Part shown: piece after piece, positions 26,518-36,343 of the stretch | Layout: the number at the start of each line of letters is the position of its first letter | How positions within the stretch are numbered: position 1 is the stretch's first letter | NCBI RefSeq assembly: GCF_002943425.1 | Contig: NZ_PTRA01000006.1 | Coordinates: 62,001-126,000 of the forward strand | From: Siphonobacter curvatus | GTDB lineage: Bacteria; Bacteroidota; Bacteroidia; Cytophagales; Spirosomataceae | DNA length: 64,000 nucleotides | Reading direction: 5' to 3' | Notes under the pieces: generated by a model | Seen by the model: only the letters and a program-made list of their open reading frames with translations | Told to the model about the DNA's origin: nothing | The model's database searches: none | Position numbers and translations under genes: made by a program

Positions 26518-29500
26518 ATGCGTAAACCTCTATTTGCCACCTGCTGGCTAGGCTCCCTGGCTATTACGCTGCTGCTCGTAGCGGGGGAGGCTACCGCCCA
26601 GACACCGGGCAACAACCCACTACCCGCCAATCGGCCCAGCACGTATACGTTTACGGGACGGGTACTCGATGAAAAAGGCATGGGTATTCCCGGAGCCACT
26701 ATCCAGCTCAAGGGAAGTCCTGCCGCCGGTACGACTTCCAACGCCGAAGGACAGTTTACTTTTCCCGTACCCACGGGCGGCGGTACACTGCTCGTCTCCG
26801 TTGTAGGATATATCACGCAGGAAGTGAATCTGACGAACGAAACGTCCCGAGACATTACCATGGCTCCCGATACAAAGGCCCTTAACGAAGTTGTGGTCGT
26901 TGGTTACGGTACCCAGAAGAAAGAAAACCTGACAGGAGCCGTCGCGGCCATCAACATCGATGAGAAAATTGCCAGCCGTTCGCTCAGCAACGTTTCCTCG
27001 GGCCTCTCCGGACTGGTACCGGGTCTTTCCGTACAGCAATCGACGGGCCAGGCCGGACGCAACAGTGCCAACTTGATTATTCGGGGACTCGGTACCGTTA
27101 ATAACTCCGGTCCGCTGATTGTCGTGGATGGTATGCCTGACGTGGATATCAACCGCATCGACATGAACGATGTGGCCAGTATTTCAGTCCTGAAAGACGC
27201 GGCTTCAGCTTCCATTTACGGATCACGGGCGGCTAATGGTGTCGTACTGATTACGACTAAAAATGGTTCACAAAACAAAAAAGCCCAAATCAGTTACACC
27301 GGAACCTACGGCTTATCGCAGCCCACGAACTTTTACAACTACTTTGATGATTACGCCCGCTCCCTCACCATGCACATGCGGGCTTCGGGGGCTGGTGCTT
27401 CGTCAACGACGTTTCGGTACGGAACCGTGGAAGACTGGTTATCCAAAAGCCTGGTCGATCCCGTGAAATACCCGAATACGAACTGGTGGGACGTAATCCT
27501 GCGGGATAACGGTCGGATACAAACGCACAACCTCTCGGCTTCAGGGAGCAATGATCGGATGAATTTTTATCTGTCGGCGGGTATTCTGGATGAACTGGGC
27601 GTACTCATCAATCACAACTACAAACGTTATAACACGCGTTTTAACCTTGATTACAAAGTTCGCGACGCCATCAAAGTCGGCCTGCGGATGGACGGCCAGT
27701 GGTCGAAACAGGAGTATGCCAACCAGGAGGGATTCATCAATTACAGCGGTACGGATGGCTACGACATTCGGTACGCCATCGCCGGGATTTTGCCCTACGA
27801 TCCGGCTACGGGTCGATACGGCGGCATCATGGCCTACGGCGAGGACGCTCAGGCTGCCAACATGTTTGCCCGGTATTCGGTGTACCATAACCAGCGGGAT
27901 CGGCAGGAGATCAACGCCAATGTATATGGTGAATGGTTACCGCTGACTGGATTAACGTTTCGCGGGGATTTCGGACTGCGGTACTACAACCAGTTTACCA
28001 AAAGTTACAACGACCCGACCGACGTCTGGAATTTTCAGACCGATCAGATTGCCCGTACCATCGTAAACCCCAGTGCGGGCATTAGTAACAGTAATAATCA
28101 GGGATACAAAACACTCTTGCAGGGCCGGATTACGTATAATAAAACCCTATTTCGAAACCATCAGCTAACGGCTTTGCTGGGTTACACGGAAGAGTACTGG
28201 TTTAACCGAAACATGTCCGCCAGCCGTCTCGACCGGATCAATCCCTTACTTAGTGAAATTGACGCGGCCCTGACGACGACGCAAACCGCCGGAGGAAACA
28301 GCGACGCGGAGGGCTTACGCTCGGTAATTGGTCGTTTGAATTATGTCGTCAATGATAAGTACCTGTTCGAATTTACGGCCCGGTACGACGGGTCAAGTAA
28401 ATTCCTGCCCGGCTATCAGTTTGGCTTTTTCCCGGCCGTATCAGCGGGCTGGCGTTTCTCGGAGGAGCCTTTTTTTCAGAATCTGACCTCGATTATTTCG
28501 TCGGGTAAACTCCGGGCCTCCCTTGGTAAACTGGGCAATAACTCGGGTGTCGGTCGCTACGAGCAACGGGACATTTTTAACCTGACCAATTACATCCTCA
28601 ACGGAAAGATCGCCAAGGGCTTCAGTTCGGCCAAGATCATCAATGAGGACTTTTCCTGGGAACAAACCAACACGGCCAACGTAGGACTCGATCTGGCCTT
28701 TTTCGACGGACGACTGACCGCCGAGATCGATGCCTATACCAAACTCACCACGGGTATGATCCGGCCTTCGTCGCTATCCACGTTGCTTTCGGGGTACAAC
28801 GCTCCCCGCATGAACATCGGAAAACTGCGGAACAACGGGATGGAAGTGAACCTGACGTACCGCACTAAAATAGGTCAGGTAAACCTGGGAGCAACGATGA
28901 ACGTGAGCTTCAACCAGAATCGGTTGCTGGAATGGAATGAGTTTCTCGGTAAAGGTTATACGTACCTGAACATGCCTTATCACTACGCCTACAGTCGCGT
29001 ATCGCAGGGCATTGCTCAGAGCTGGGAAGACATCGCCAATGCTCCATACCAGGGGCAGTACGTTTCGCCGGGCGATATTCTGTACCGCGACCTCAATGGC
29101 GATGGTCAGATCAACGACGAAGACCGCAAGGCCATGCCCCGTTTCAACCGGGAGCAACCCACGGGCAATTACGGCTTTAACCTCTTCGGTAACTACAAAG
29201 GTTTCGACCTGAGCATCTTGTGGCAGGCCGCTACGGGCCGGAAAGACTTCTGGCTGGAGCCTTTCAACAACGTCAATATTCCCGCCGCCCGGAATGCGTT
29301 TCAGGACTTTCATTGGAATGACACCTGGAATCTGGACAATCGCTCGGCTTCCTTACCCCGGCTGGTTACGGGTTCGGGTGGGAACAATCAGGCGGAGTCA
29401 ACCTTCTGGCTGGACAACTTTGGCTACCTGCGTCTCAAGAACATTCAGGCAGGCTACAATATCCCCAGCAAATACACCACCCGCATCGGCGTAAGCCGGG

Positions 29501-29655
29501 TACGGGTCTATCTGACGGCTGAGAACTTGCTGACCTTCAGTAAGTACCGGGGTGTTGATCCCGAAAAAAGTACGACGCAATCGGGTGCCGACAATCAGGA
29601 TGACCCCTTCCCGTTGCTCAAGTCGTATTCCTTTGGTTTGAACCTGAGTTTTTAA
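26518..29655 (+). CDS. susC: SusC/RagA-type TonB-linked outer-membrane transporter
   Basis: 1045 residues from ATG 26518; an in-frame ATG at 26509 would add three residues before the signal peptide. The signal ends ATAQ. A carboxypeptidase-like domain (FTGRVLDEKGMGIPGATI) precedes the plug (VVVGYGTQKKENLTGAV, then LIIRGLGTVNNSGPLIVVDG, SISVLKDAASASIYGSRAAN) and a 22-strand barrel that ends in YSFGLNLSF with the terminal aromatic. Together with SusD it imports oligosaccharides across the outer membrane using TonB energy. It is the first gene of a + operon that ends with the heparinase-type lyase. Confidence 0.96.
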   Translation: MRKPLFATCWLGSLAITLLLVAGEATAQTPGNNPLPANRPSTYTFTGRVLDEKGMGIPGATIQLKGSPAAGTTSNAEGQFTFPVPTGGGTLLVSVVGYITQEVNLTNETSRDITMAPDTKALNEVVVVGYGTQKKENLTGAVAAINIDEKIASRSLSNVSSGLSGLVPGLSVQQSTGQAGRNSANLIIRGLGTVNNSGPLIVVDGMPDVDINRIDMNDVASISVLKDAASASIYGSRAANGVVLITTKNGSQNKKAQISYTGTYGLSQPTNFYNYFDDYARSLTMHMRASGAGASSTTFRYGTVEDWLSKSLVDPVKYPNTNWWDVILRDNGRIQTHNLSASGSNDRMNFYLSAGILDELGVLINHNYKRYNTRFNLDYKVRDAIKVGLRMDGQWSKQEYANQEGFINYSGTDGYDIRYAIAGILPYDPATGRYGGIMAYGEDAQAANMFARYSVYHNQRDRQEINANVYGEWLPLTGLTFRGDFGLRYYNQFTKSYNDPTDVWNFQTDQIARTIVNPSAGISNSNNQGYKTLLQGRITYNKTLFRNHQLTALLGYTEEYWFNRNMSASRLDRINPLLSEIDAALTTTQTAGGNSDAEGLRSVIGRLNYVVNDKYLFEFTARYDGSSKFLPGYQFGFFPAVSAGWRFSEEPFFQNLTSIISSGKLRASLGKLGNNSGVGRYEQRDIFNLTNYILNGKIAKGFSSAKIINEDFSWEQTNTANVGLDLAFFDGRLTAEIDAYTKLTTGMIRPSSLSTLLSGYNAPRMNIGKLRNNGMEVNLTYRTKIGQVNLGATMNVSFNQNRLLEWNEFLGKGYTYLNMPYHYAYSRVSQGIAQSWEDIANAPYQGQYVSPGDILYRDLNGDGQINDEDRKAMPRFNREQPTGNYGFNLFGNYKGFDLSILWQAATGRKDFWLEPFNNVNIPAARNAFQDFHWNDTWNLDNRSASLPRLVTGSGGNNQAESTFWLDNFGYLRLKNIQAGYNIPSKYTTRIGVSRVRVYLTAENLLTFSKYRGVDPEKSTTQSGADNQDDPFPLLKSYSFGLNLSF

Positions 29656-29676
29656 TTCACCTTGACTTTTTCGCTC

Positions 29677-31395
29677 GTGAAACGATACATATCTATGGTG
29701 GGAATAGTACTGGTAGGCCTGAGTGCCTGTCAGAAAGACCTGCTCGATCAGGTACCCACTACTCAGCTTTCTTCGGATTTATTCTGGAAAACGACCGACG
29801 ATGCCATTTTCGCCGTCAATGGTGTGTACGAAGCCAACCGCACGACCTTTGACCGCGAGTATTACTTCGACGGAGCCGGGGAATTCGTGCATACCCGGGG
29901 TACCAGCAACAACCAGGGGACGTACAACCCCGGAGCCATCGGTTCGAGTGGCAACTTTGGCTTCCTCTGGGGCGACTGTTACCGAACCATCAACCGGGCC
30001 AATTATGTACTCCAGAACATCGGTACGTTGCGGGCAAACCTGAGATCCGAAAGCGATCAGGCTCTGATGAACCGCCTGGTGGGCGAAGTACGCTTCCTGC
30101 GGGCTCTGAACTACTTCCGCCTGATTGACCTCTGGGGCGACGTGCCGTATTTCGGTCGCCGACTCAACGGCAATGCCGAAGCGTATACCCTGGCGCGTAC
30201 GCCCCGGGCCGTCGTGAAAGATTCGATTCTGGCGGATCTCTCGTACGCCGCGAGTGTACTGCCCGACAACTATACGGGAGATAATCTGGGCCGGGCCTCG
30301 AAGCTGGCCGCCTGGGGCTTCAGCGGCAAAGTAAATCTGTACTGGGCCTGTTGGATGAAAAACCAAAACAATGCGGGTGAAGCCCAGAAGCATTACGCAG
30401 CAGCGGCAGCGGATTTCAAGAAAATCATCGACAAAAACATTCCGCTGTTTCGGAATGGCGAACCGGGGCCGGCGGACAATCCCAACTACTGGTACCTGTT
30501 TCAGTACTTCAACGAATACGATCCGGAAATTCTCTTTTCGGTACAGTTTGGTGGTCCTTTACTCAATCAGGGTGAAGAAATGCAGCGGGATTTTGGCTCG
30601 CGGAACACGGGCAACGGTCAGGTATGGGTGGCTCCGACCTATCGCCTGGTGAATCGGTATCAGCTTACGAGTACGGGTGATTTTGCTCCGTCCGTGGTAT
30701 TGAGTCGCAATACTACGCTGGCCAACAGTGCGACCAATCCCCGTTCGTACGTCGGGCGGGATTACCGTATGCGGGCGACTATGCTCTGGGACGAACAGAA
30801 AATGCTTCGCCTGACGACGGACGGCCTGAACGTACAGGACAGCATTACCTTCCGCTTTGGGAACCGCGACGGGATTACATTCATTAACTACGACGGGGCT
30901 CCGGCGGGGTATATTTTCCGAAAATGGATTCGGCAAACCGGCGGTATTGGTCGGAGCGATGGCCCGCAGGATATGTACCTGATGCGACTGCCCGACGTTT
31001 GGCTCATGTACGCCGAAGCGGTCAACGAGCTCAGCGGACCCACGGCCGAACTGTTTGGCCTGCTCGACAAAATCCGTCGTCGGGGGAATCTGCCTCCTTT
31101 GAATCAGGCGAAGTTTTCGAGCAAGGATGAATTTTTCAAAGCTATCGAACAGGAGCGTATTGTAGAGCTGGTCGGAGAGGGGCACCGCTTCTTCGACATT
31201 CGCCGCTGGCGGAAAGCCGAAGAAATCTGGCCTATGCCCTCCGGTCAGGTGTTGTACGATTCGCAGGGAACCCGGATTCGCGATGAATTCGTGAATGCTC
31301 CCATCCGCGATTACCAGCGGTACTACCAATTCCAGATTCCGACGGGTGAGATTGAAGTTAACTCGCAGATTATCCAAAACGAACCGTGGTTCTAA
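29677..31395 (+). CDS. susD: SusD/RagB-type surface glycan-binding lipoprotein
   Basis: 572 residues from GTG 29677 (MKRYISMVGIVLVGLSAC); a TTG 15 bp upstream is the other option. There is no ATG in a suitable place. The lipobox LSAC gives a surface lipoprotein. TPR-like helices around LVGEVRFLRALNYFRLIDLW and the C-terminal segment ERIVELVGEGHRFFDIRRW are hallmarks of the family. It caps the SusC barrel and opens to let glycans in. The gene follows susC by about 20 bp. Confidence 0.94.
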   Translation: MKRYISMVGIVLVGLSACQKDLLDQVPTTQLSSDLFWKTTDDAIFAVNGVYEANRTTFDREYYFDGAGEFVHTRGTSNNQGTYNPGAIGSSGNFGFLWGDCYRTINRANYVLQNIGTLRANLRSESDQALMNRLVGEVRFLRALNYFRLIDLWGDVPYFGRRLNGNAEAYTLARTPRAVVKDSILADLSYAASVLPDNYTGDNLGRASKLAAWGFSGKVNLYWACWMKNQNNAGEAQKHYAAAAADFKKIIDKNIPLFRNGEPGPADNPNYWYLFQYFNEYDPEILFSVQFGGPLLNQGEEMQRDFGSRNTGNGQVWVAPTYRLVNRYQLTSTGDFAPSVVLSRNTTLANSATNPRSYVGRDYRMRATMLWDEQKMLRLTTDGLNVQDSITFRFGNRDGITFINYDGAPAGYIFRKWIRQTGGIGRSDGPQDMYLMRLPDVWLMYAEAVNELSGPTAELFGLLDKIRRRGNLPPLNQAKFSSKDEFFKAIEQERIVELVGEGHRFFDIRRWRKAEEIWPMPSGQVLYDSQGTRIRDEFVNAPIRDYQRYYQFQIPTGEIEVNSQIIQNEPWF

Positions 31396-31414
31396 GCTTG
31401 AAGATGCTTTTCCT

Positions 31415-31798
31415 ATGAAACGACACTATTTATTCATACTCCTCGGACTGCTGGCTCTTTCCTGCACCAAAATGCCTATCGATGAAACGGGACTGCTGAT
31501 TACTACTCGCTCCCAATGCTACATGACTTTCTTCGATTTACTCGGTTCGGATCACCGTACCGTACTGGTCAGTGGGCAGACCAAAATAGACACCGAAGCC
31601 CAGACCGTGACGGCGGTGGCTCGTTTTGGTACTAATCTGCAACGCGTCAAACCCTATTGCAGTGTAGTGACCGACGCCATTGTGGAACCAACCATGGGCA
31701 TCTGGACGGACTATACGCAACCACAACAGTACACGGTTGTGTCGGGCAATCGGACGGTACGGAAAACTTATACAGTCACGGTAACCCTCCAGCAATAA
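31415..31798 (+). CDS. Small lipoprotein of the SusCD operon, unknown function
   Basis: 127 residues from ATG 31415, chosen because it starts the signal MKRHYLFILLGLLALSC with a lipobox. The rest looks like one or two Ig-like beta modules with conserved strand patterns (VSGNRTVRKTYTVTV), similar in look to DUF5018-type domains in Sus operons. It lies 19 bp after susD. It probably sits on the cell surface and helps hold or organise the glycan, but no binding site can be named. Confidence 0.75.
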   Translation: MKRHYLFILLGLLALSCTKMPIDETGLLITTRSQCYMTFFDLLGSDHRTVLVSGQTKIDTEAQTVTAVARFGTNLQRVKPYCSVVTDAIVEPTMGIWTDYTQPQQYTVVSGNRTVRKTYTVTVTLQQ

Positions 31799-31799
31799 C

Positions 31800-32777
31800 A
31801 TGAAAAAGCTATGGACTCTTTTACTGGCGGGAGTAGTGCTACAGGCCTGTCAGAAATCGGACGACGAAGCCAGTGGTCCGCTCCAAAACGACCTGCTCAA
31901 AAAAACGACGGGTCCCGCCGTTGTTGGTGATCGCATGGAATTTGCCTACGCCCTGGGTACGCTGGAAGGACAACTCAAAGAGGTACGGGTGGAAGCTACC
32001 ATTGCCGGAGGAACGGGTACGGGATTCAGTCGGTATTCCTGGTATACGAACCGAAATACCGGCGTGGATCAACCCGTACAAACAGCTTCGGATACGACCA
32101 CGACTGGAGCGGTTTCTACCGCTTCGCTCTTGGGAGGCGAGAATCAGTCAGCCGTTACGTTACGTTATTACTACGCTCCCACGGAAGAAGCCAAGGGCCG
32201 GGACGTGCGGTTTCGTTTCAGCGGTACTTCCTCAACGGGAAAAGAAGTACGGTTTGAATCACCGGCCTACCGCATCAGTCGCATGGATATGAAGCGTACT
32301 CTGCAACTCACCGACGGAGCTAAAGCCTACGTGTCCATTGCCGACATGGCGGTATACACGAAAGAAGAAGTGGAACGTAATAATCTGGCCGCCAAAATTG
32401 ATTTCGTGTACCTCTACCGACCGACGTTAAGCGGCTTTACTTTCGGTCACGCCTGGGTTGCTCCTTCCCGAAGCGAATACCTGAGCGATGTAAGCCTACC
32501 TGCCGGACTAACGACGCGTACGCTGATGGATAAACGGGTGGACGTAAAAGATGCCCAGCTTCGCGGTACGGCGGGTTTTGATGTCTATATTGACGATATT
32601 GATCTAGAACGTACCACCTTTACTAATGCGTCGGATTACGCCTTTGGCTTAACGGCTGATCAGGGAGCGTTCGTCAAAACGGCCAATGGAGCTTACGCAG
32701 CTTATGTGTATGTCAATGCGGTGAATAATACCGAAAAGAGTATGACGGTGAGTATCAAACGACTACAACTTAATTAA
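31800..32777 (+). CDS. Surface lipoprotein in SusE-like position, candidate glycan-binding protein
   Basis: 325 residues. Signal and lipobox are clear (LLLAGVVLQAC). The mature part is beta-rich, with a Thr/Ser-rich stretch around 85-105, and I cannot assign its family with confidence. It starts one base after the preceding stop. In Bacteroidota polysaccharide operons, lipoproteins in this place (SusE/F, SGBPs) bind the target glycan outside the cell and are the most divergent members, so this role is inferred from position. A hairpin follows the gene. Confidence 0.75.
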   Translation: MKKLWTLLLAGVVLQACQKSDDEASGPLQNDLLKKTTGPAVVGDRMEFAYALGTLEGQLKEVRVEATIAGGTGTGFSRYSWYTNRNTGVDQPVQTASDTTTTGAVSTASLLGGENQSAVTLRYYYAPTEEAKGRDVRFRFSGTSSTGKEVRFESPAYRISRMDMKRTLQLTDGAKAYVSIADMAVYTKEEVERNNLAAKIDFVYLYRPTLSGFTFGHAWVAPSRSEYLSDVSLPAGLTTRTLMDKRVDVKDAQLRGTAGFDVYIDDIDLERTTFTNASDYAFGLTADQGAFVKTANGAYAAYVYVNAVNNTEKSMTVSIKRLQLN

Positions 32778-32784
32778 TGCGTTG

Positions 32785-32807
32785 AGGGCTTCCGTATCGG
32801 AAGCCCT
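32785..32807 (+). terminator. Intercistronic hairpin, possible partial terminator
   Basis: A 10-bp stem (agggcttccg / cggaagccct) with loop TAT lies between the lipoprotein and lyase genes. There is no T-run; it may lower expression of the downstream enzymes relative to SusCD or protect the upstream mRNA. Confidence 0.5.
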
Positions 32808-32822
32808 TGCTACCTCCTGCTG

Positions 32823-34004
32823 ATGAACCGACTAATCGCGTTACTCTTCTTTGCACTGACCATGCCCGCGTTGTGGGCCCAGCAAAAAGCTCCCACGTTT
32901 TTGCTCGATGGCACATTCCTGGCTCAGCAAAAAGCCCAAAGCAAACAGGGTGATGCGGCCGTACAACAGGCTTTGGAAGCGTTAATTCAACAGGCCCGGC
33001 AAACCCTGAACCATCCTACGTATTCGGTTACGTACAAAAGCAAAGTACCGCCGAGTGGAGATAAGCACGACTACATGAGCGTCGGTCCGTATTGGTGGCC
33101 CGATTCGACCAAGCCCGATGGGCTACCGTACATCCGCAAGGACGGTCGCATAAATCCGGAACGGTATACGATTAAGGATGCTACCTACCTGCACCAGCTT
33201 TGCGTGGATGTACAGCAATTGGCCGTAACCTATTATTTCACGGAAGATGAAACCTACGCCCGCCGGGCCGCCGAATTGCTACGCGTCTGGTTTTTGAATC
33301 CCGAAACCCGGATGAACCCGAACCTGAACTACGGGCAGGCAATTCCCGGAGTCACCGATGGGCGAGGAATCGGATTGATCGACAGCCGCTATTTTGCCGT
33401 ATTGGTAGATGCCGTGCAACTGCTAAAACCCTCCAAAGCCTGGCCGAAAGCCGAGCATCAGGCTTTACAAAGTTGGTTCCGTACCTTTCTGGACTGGATG
33501 CAGACCAGTCCCGTCGGCAAAGACGAAGCCGATGAACACAACAACCACGGAACGTATTACGATTTCCAGGCAGTGGCCATGGCCCTATTCATTGAAGATA
33601 CTGACCTGTCTCGCCGGATGCTGGAAAAGCAAACCCTGCCCCGCATCAGTAGTCAGTTCGCAGTCGATGGCAGTCAGCCGCACGAACTGGCCCGTACCGT
33701 TTCCTGGGGGTACTGCGTCATGAACCTGCAGGGCTTCTTTGGACTGGCCTTACTGGCGGAAAACTTGAACATGAATCTCTGGACCTATGAGACGCCCGAG
33801 GGGAAAGGACTCAAAAAAGCCTTCCTATGGCTATTACCCTACGCCGAAGGCAAAAAGCCCTGGACGCACCAGCAAATCAAAGCCATGCATCGGGAAGAAT
33901 TTATTCCCTTACAGGCCCTGGCAGCTCGAAAATATTCGGACGTTCCCGCTGTAACGATCCCGAATCCCAGTGGTTTTTTCCGTCTTACCCAAGCCCTTTT
34001 TTAA
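32823..34004 (+). CDS. Second alginate-lyase-superfamily lyase (PF05426 type)
   Basis: 393 residues, signal peptide ending LWAQ. It is a paralogue of the lyase at 24967: KHDYMSVGPYWWPDS (81-95), NNHG (240-243), ELARTVSWGYCVMNLQ (288-303) match position by position, so the catalytic Asn, His, Arg and Tyr are kept. Two such enzymes in one locus may differ in endo/exo mode or in the linkage cut. It is followed by the heparinase-type lyase 6 bp later, and the two likely act in sequence. Confidence 0.83.
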   Translation: MNRLIALLFFALTMPALWAQQKAPTFLLDGTFLAQQKAQSKQGDAAVQQALEALIQQARQTLNHPTYSVTYKSKVPPSGDKHDYMSVGPYWWPDSTKPDGLPYIRKDGRINPERYTIKDATYLHQLCVDVQQLAVTYYFTEDETYARRAAELLRVWFLNPETRMNPNLNYGQAIPGVTDGRGIGLIDSRYFAVLVDAVQLLKPSKAWPKAEHQALQSWFRTFLDWMQTSPVGKDEADEHNNHGTYYDFQAVAMALFIEDTDLSRRMLEKQTLPRISSQFAVDGSQPHELARTVSWGYCVMNLQGFFGLALLAENLNMNLWTYETPEGKGLKKAFLWLLPYAEGKKPWTHQQIKAMHREEFIPLQALAARKYSDVPAVTIPNPSGFFRLTQALF

Positions 34005-34010
34005 CGTTGC

Positions 34011-35951
34011 ATGAAACGATACGTCCTCATTGGCTGGCTACTCTGGCTAGCTGGCCCGACTCTGGCTCAGCAAAACTTACTGAGTGGGCGATTTTCGGTG
34101 GAAGAACTGCGAAACGTACTGATTCCGGAGCGGGAATGGACGCCCTTTCCGCGTCGGGAAGATCGGGCGGGCTGGGCTCAGGCCGATTCCGGGATGATGA
34201 AGGCGTACGTGAAAAAGGCCGAAACCTATCTGAATTATGAATGGCCTTACGTACCCGCTACGAAATCCCTCCTGATTGAACGTACGGGTAATCGTGATGA
34301 ATACCAAAGCATTAGCTTTCAGAAACGGGATGTGCTGGGGGTCCTGCTATTGGCGGAGATTTACGAAAATCAGGGGCGATTTGTAGACCCTATTATTGAT
34401 GGCGTCTGGTCCATTTGTGAAGAATCTTTCTGGGGAGCTTCGGCTCATTTACCCCGCGAGGTTAAGGGTCTGGTGGATGTTTCCAAACCTTTTGTCGATT
34501 TGTTTGCGGCGGAAACGGCAACGTATCTGGCCTGGGTTGACTATTACCTGGGCGATAAATTGGACGCCGTAACCCCGCAAATTCGCAAACGTATCTATTA
34601 CGAAACCAACCGCCGGATCTTTGAGCCACTCATGAATCAACCCCACAGCTGGATGCAAAGTCATGCCAATGGTCGGCCCCCCAATAACTGGAATCCCTGG
34701 ATTTGTTCGAACTGGCTGAATGCTGTACTGCTGCTCGAAAAAGAGGATCAAAAACGGGCCGCAGCGGTACACAAACTGCTGGGCGTACTCGATAATTTTT
34801 TGAATCCCTACCCAGCCGATGGGGGCTGCGACGAAGGTCCGAGTTACTGGGGAGCGGCAGCCGCGTCTCTGTATGACAACGTTTCTCTGCTGAATACCGC
34901 CTCCCGGAATGCCTTTGCTTACGTGTATGCCGATGAAAAATTCCGGAACATGGGCCGCTTTATTTACCGGGCTCAAATCAGTCCCAACTACTTTTTAAAC
35001 TTCGCCGACGCCGATCCCCAACCCAGTATGGCGGCTACGATGATCTACCGCTACGGCAAGGATATTCAGGATGCCAACATGATGCGGTTTGGAGCCTACT
35101 ATCGCAAACCCGAAACGGGAGCCTTGCCGCGGTATCATTTCTTCCGCAATTTCTATGCACTCTTTATGCAGCAGGAATTTGAACGGGCGGACAAAGGACT
35201 GGCCCTGCCCGCTGACGTCTGGTTGCCGGATTTACAGGTATTCGCCGCCCGCGACCGGGCGGGTACCACCCAAGGTTTTTACCTGGCTGGTAAGGGAGGA
35301 CATAATGATGAAAGTCACAATCACAATGACGTCGGCAACTATGTCGTATACTACGACGGACAACCACTGCTCATAGATGTCGGACGCGGTACGTACACGC
35401 GAAAAACCTTTAGTAGTCAGCGGTATGACATCTGGTACAACGGCTCCGCTTACCATAATCTGCCCACGATCAATGGTTTTAGTCAGCCACCAGGAAATAC
35501 GTTTAAAGCCCAGCAAGTGACCTATCAGGGCGGAAAAGAACAGGTAACCTTTTCACTGGACTTCACTCAAGCCTATCCAGCCGAAGCAGGCGTGGTAAGT
35601 TGGAAACAGAGCATGCGTCTGAAGCGGGGTAGGGAGGTAACCATCACGGATCAGATTCACCTCAAAAAAGCCGATAGCCTCAGTCAGCATCTCATGACCT
35701 GCTACCCCGTAGAAATAGGGAAAGCGGGGCAGCTCATCATCTGTAGTAAAGGACAGAAAGGGCAGAGCCGTGATTTTGTGATAAAGTACGACTCCCGAAA
35801 ATGGGAGCCATTCGTAGAAAAAGTAGCCCTGCAAACCCCAGAAGACCAAGGCATTCGAACCAAGTGGGGGGACACGATTTACCGGATTACGCTAAAACGG
35901 CTACAGCCTAAAACGGTCGATCTCTTCGCCGTAACCCTTGCTCCGCGGTGA
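34011..35951 (+). CDS. Heparinase II/III-type polysaccharide lyase
   Basis: 646 residues, signal peptide ending TLAQ. An N-terminal alpha-toroid (about 40-390; WMQSHANGRPPNNWNPWI carries the Asn/His region) is followed by a beta-sandwich domain with GGHNDESHNHNDVGNY and LLIDVGRGTYT, the conserved block of the HepII/III C-terminal domain. Such enzymes (PL12, 15, 17, 21 and related) split uronate polymers by beta-elimination. The PL family cannot be set by eye. It is the last gene of the SusCD operon and would supply unsaturated ends for the GH88 enzyme. Confidence 0.87.
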   Translation: MKRYVLIGWLLWLAGPTLAQQNLLSGRFSVEELRNVLIPEREWTPFPRREDRAGWAQADSGMMKAYVKKAETYLNYEWPYVPATKSLLIERTGNRDEYQSISFQKRDVLGVLLLAEIYENQGRFVDPIIDGVWSICEESFWGASAHLPREVKGLVDVSKPFVDLFAAETATYLAWVDYYLGDKLDAVTPQIRKRIYYETNRRIFEPLMNQPHSWMQSHANGRPPNNWNPWICSNWLNAVLLLEKEDQKRAAAVHKLLGVLDNFLNPYPADGGCDEGPSYWGAAAASLYDNVSLLNTASRNAFAYVYADEKFRNMGRFIYRAQISPNYFLNFADADPQPSMAATMIYRYGKDIQDANMMRFGAYYRKPETGALPRYHFFRNFYALFMQQEFERADKGLALPADVWLPDLQVFAARDRAGTTQGFYLAGKGGHNDESHNHNDVGNYVVYYDGQPLLIDVGRGTYTRKTFSSQRYDIWYNGSAYHNLPTINGFSQPPGNTFKAQQVTYQGGKEQVTFSLDFTQAYPAEAGVVSWKQSMRLKRGREVTITDQIHLKKADSLSQHLMTCYPVEIGKAGQLIICSKGQKGQSRDFVIKYDSRKWEPFVEKVALQTPEDQGIRTKWGDTIYRITLKRLQPKTVDLFAVTLAPR

Positions 35952-35962
35952 GAACTCGCATA

Positions 35963-35996
35963 AAAAAGCCGCTTCCCGTACGGGAAGCGGCTTTTT
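35963..35996. terminator. Bidirectional terminator after the SusCD operon
   Basis: A perfect 16-bp stem (35963-35978 with 35981-35996) flanked by an A-run and a T-run lies between the lyase gene and the convergent small gene at 36011. Confidence 0.9.
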
Positions 35997-36010
35997 GTGT
36001 GATGTTTTGC

Positions 36011-36343
36011 TTAAAGCTGTACTTTATTCTGTAAGGATTGTAAGGCTTCTTCCAGCGAATCAATCTGTTCAGGAGTCGCCTGGGCCTTTCCACTGGAAAT
36101 GAACTGAAGAGCTTCCTGTACGTAGAAATAGTGTTCTAAATCCTGGAAATGATCAAACTCCTGATCGCTTTTATCTTTGGTAAGCAAATGAATGATCAGA
36201 CGATTCTGGGCTTTCAAACGGGCCATTTCTGATAAAATGGCATTCATATCAATACTGTTTACAAAGATCTCGGCGGTGTTCATAGAGTGATAGATTGACA
36301 TAAGACGTGTACTAAGAGAATCATTGGTATAATTTCGTGCCAT
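36011..36343 (-). CDS. Small helical protein, unknown function
   Basis: 110 residues without signal peptide, rich in Glu, Gln and Leu, likely helical or coiled-coil (MNAILSEMARLKAQNRLIIH; DSLEEALQSLQNKV). No family is recognised. The frame ends 15 bp from a terminator and its composition is protein-like, so it is probably real. In-frame Met codons at residues 15 and 21 are possible later starts. Confidence 0.55.
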   Translation of the reverse strand: MARNYTNDSLSTRLMSIYHSMNTAEIFVNSIDMNAILSEMARLKAQNRLIIHLLTKDKSDQEFDHFQDLEHYFYVQEALQFISSGKAQATPEQIDSLEEALQSLQNKVQL

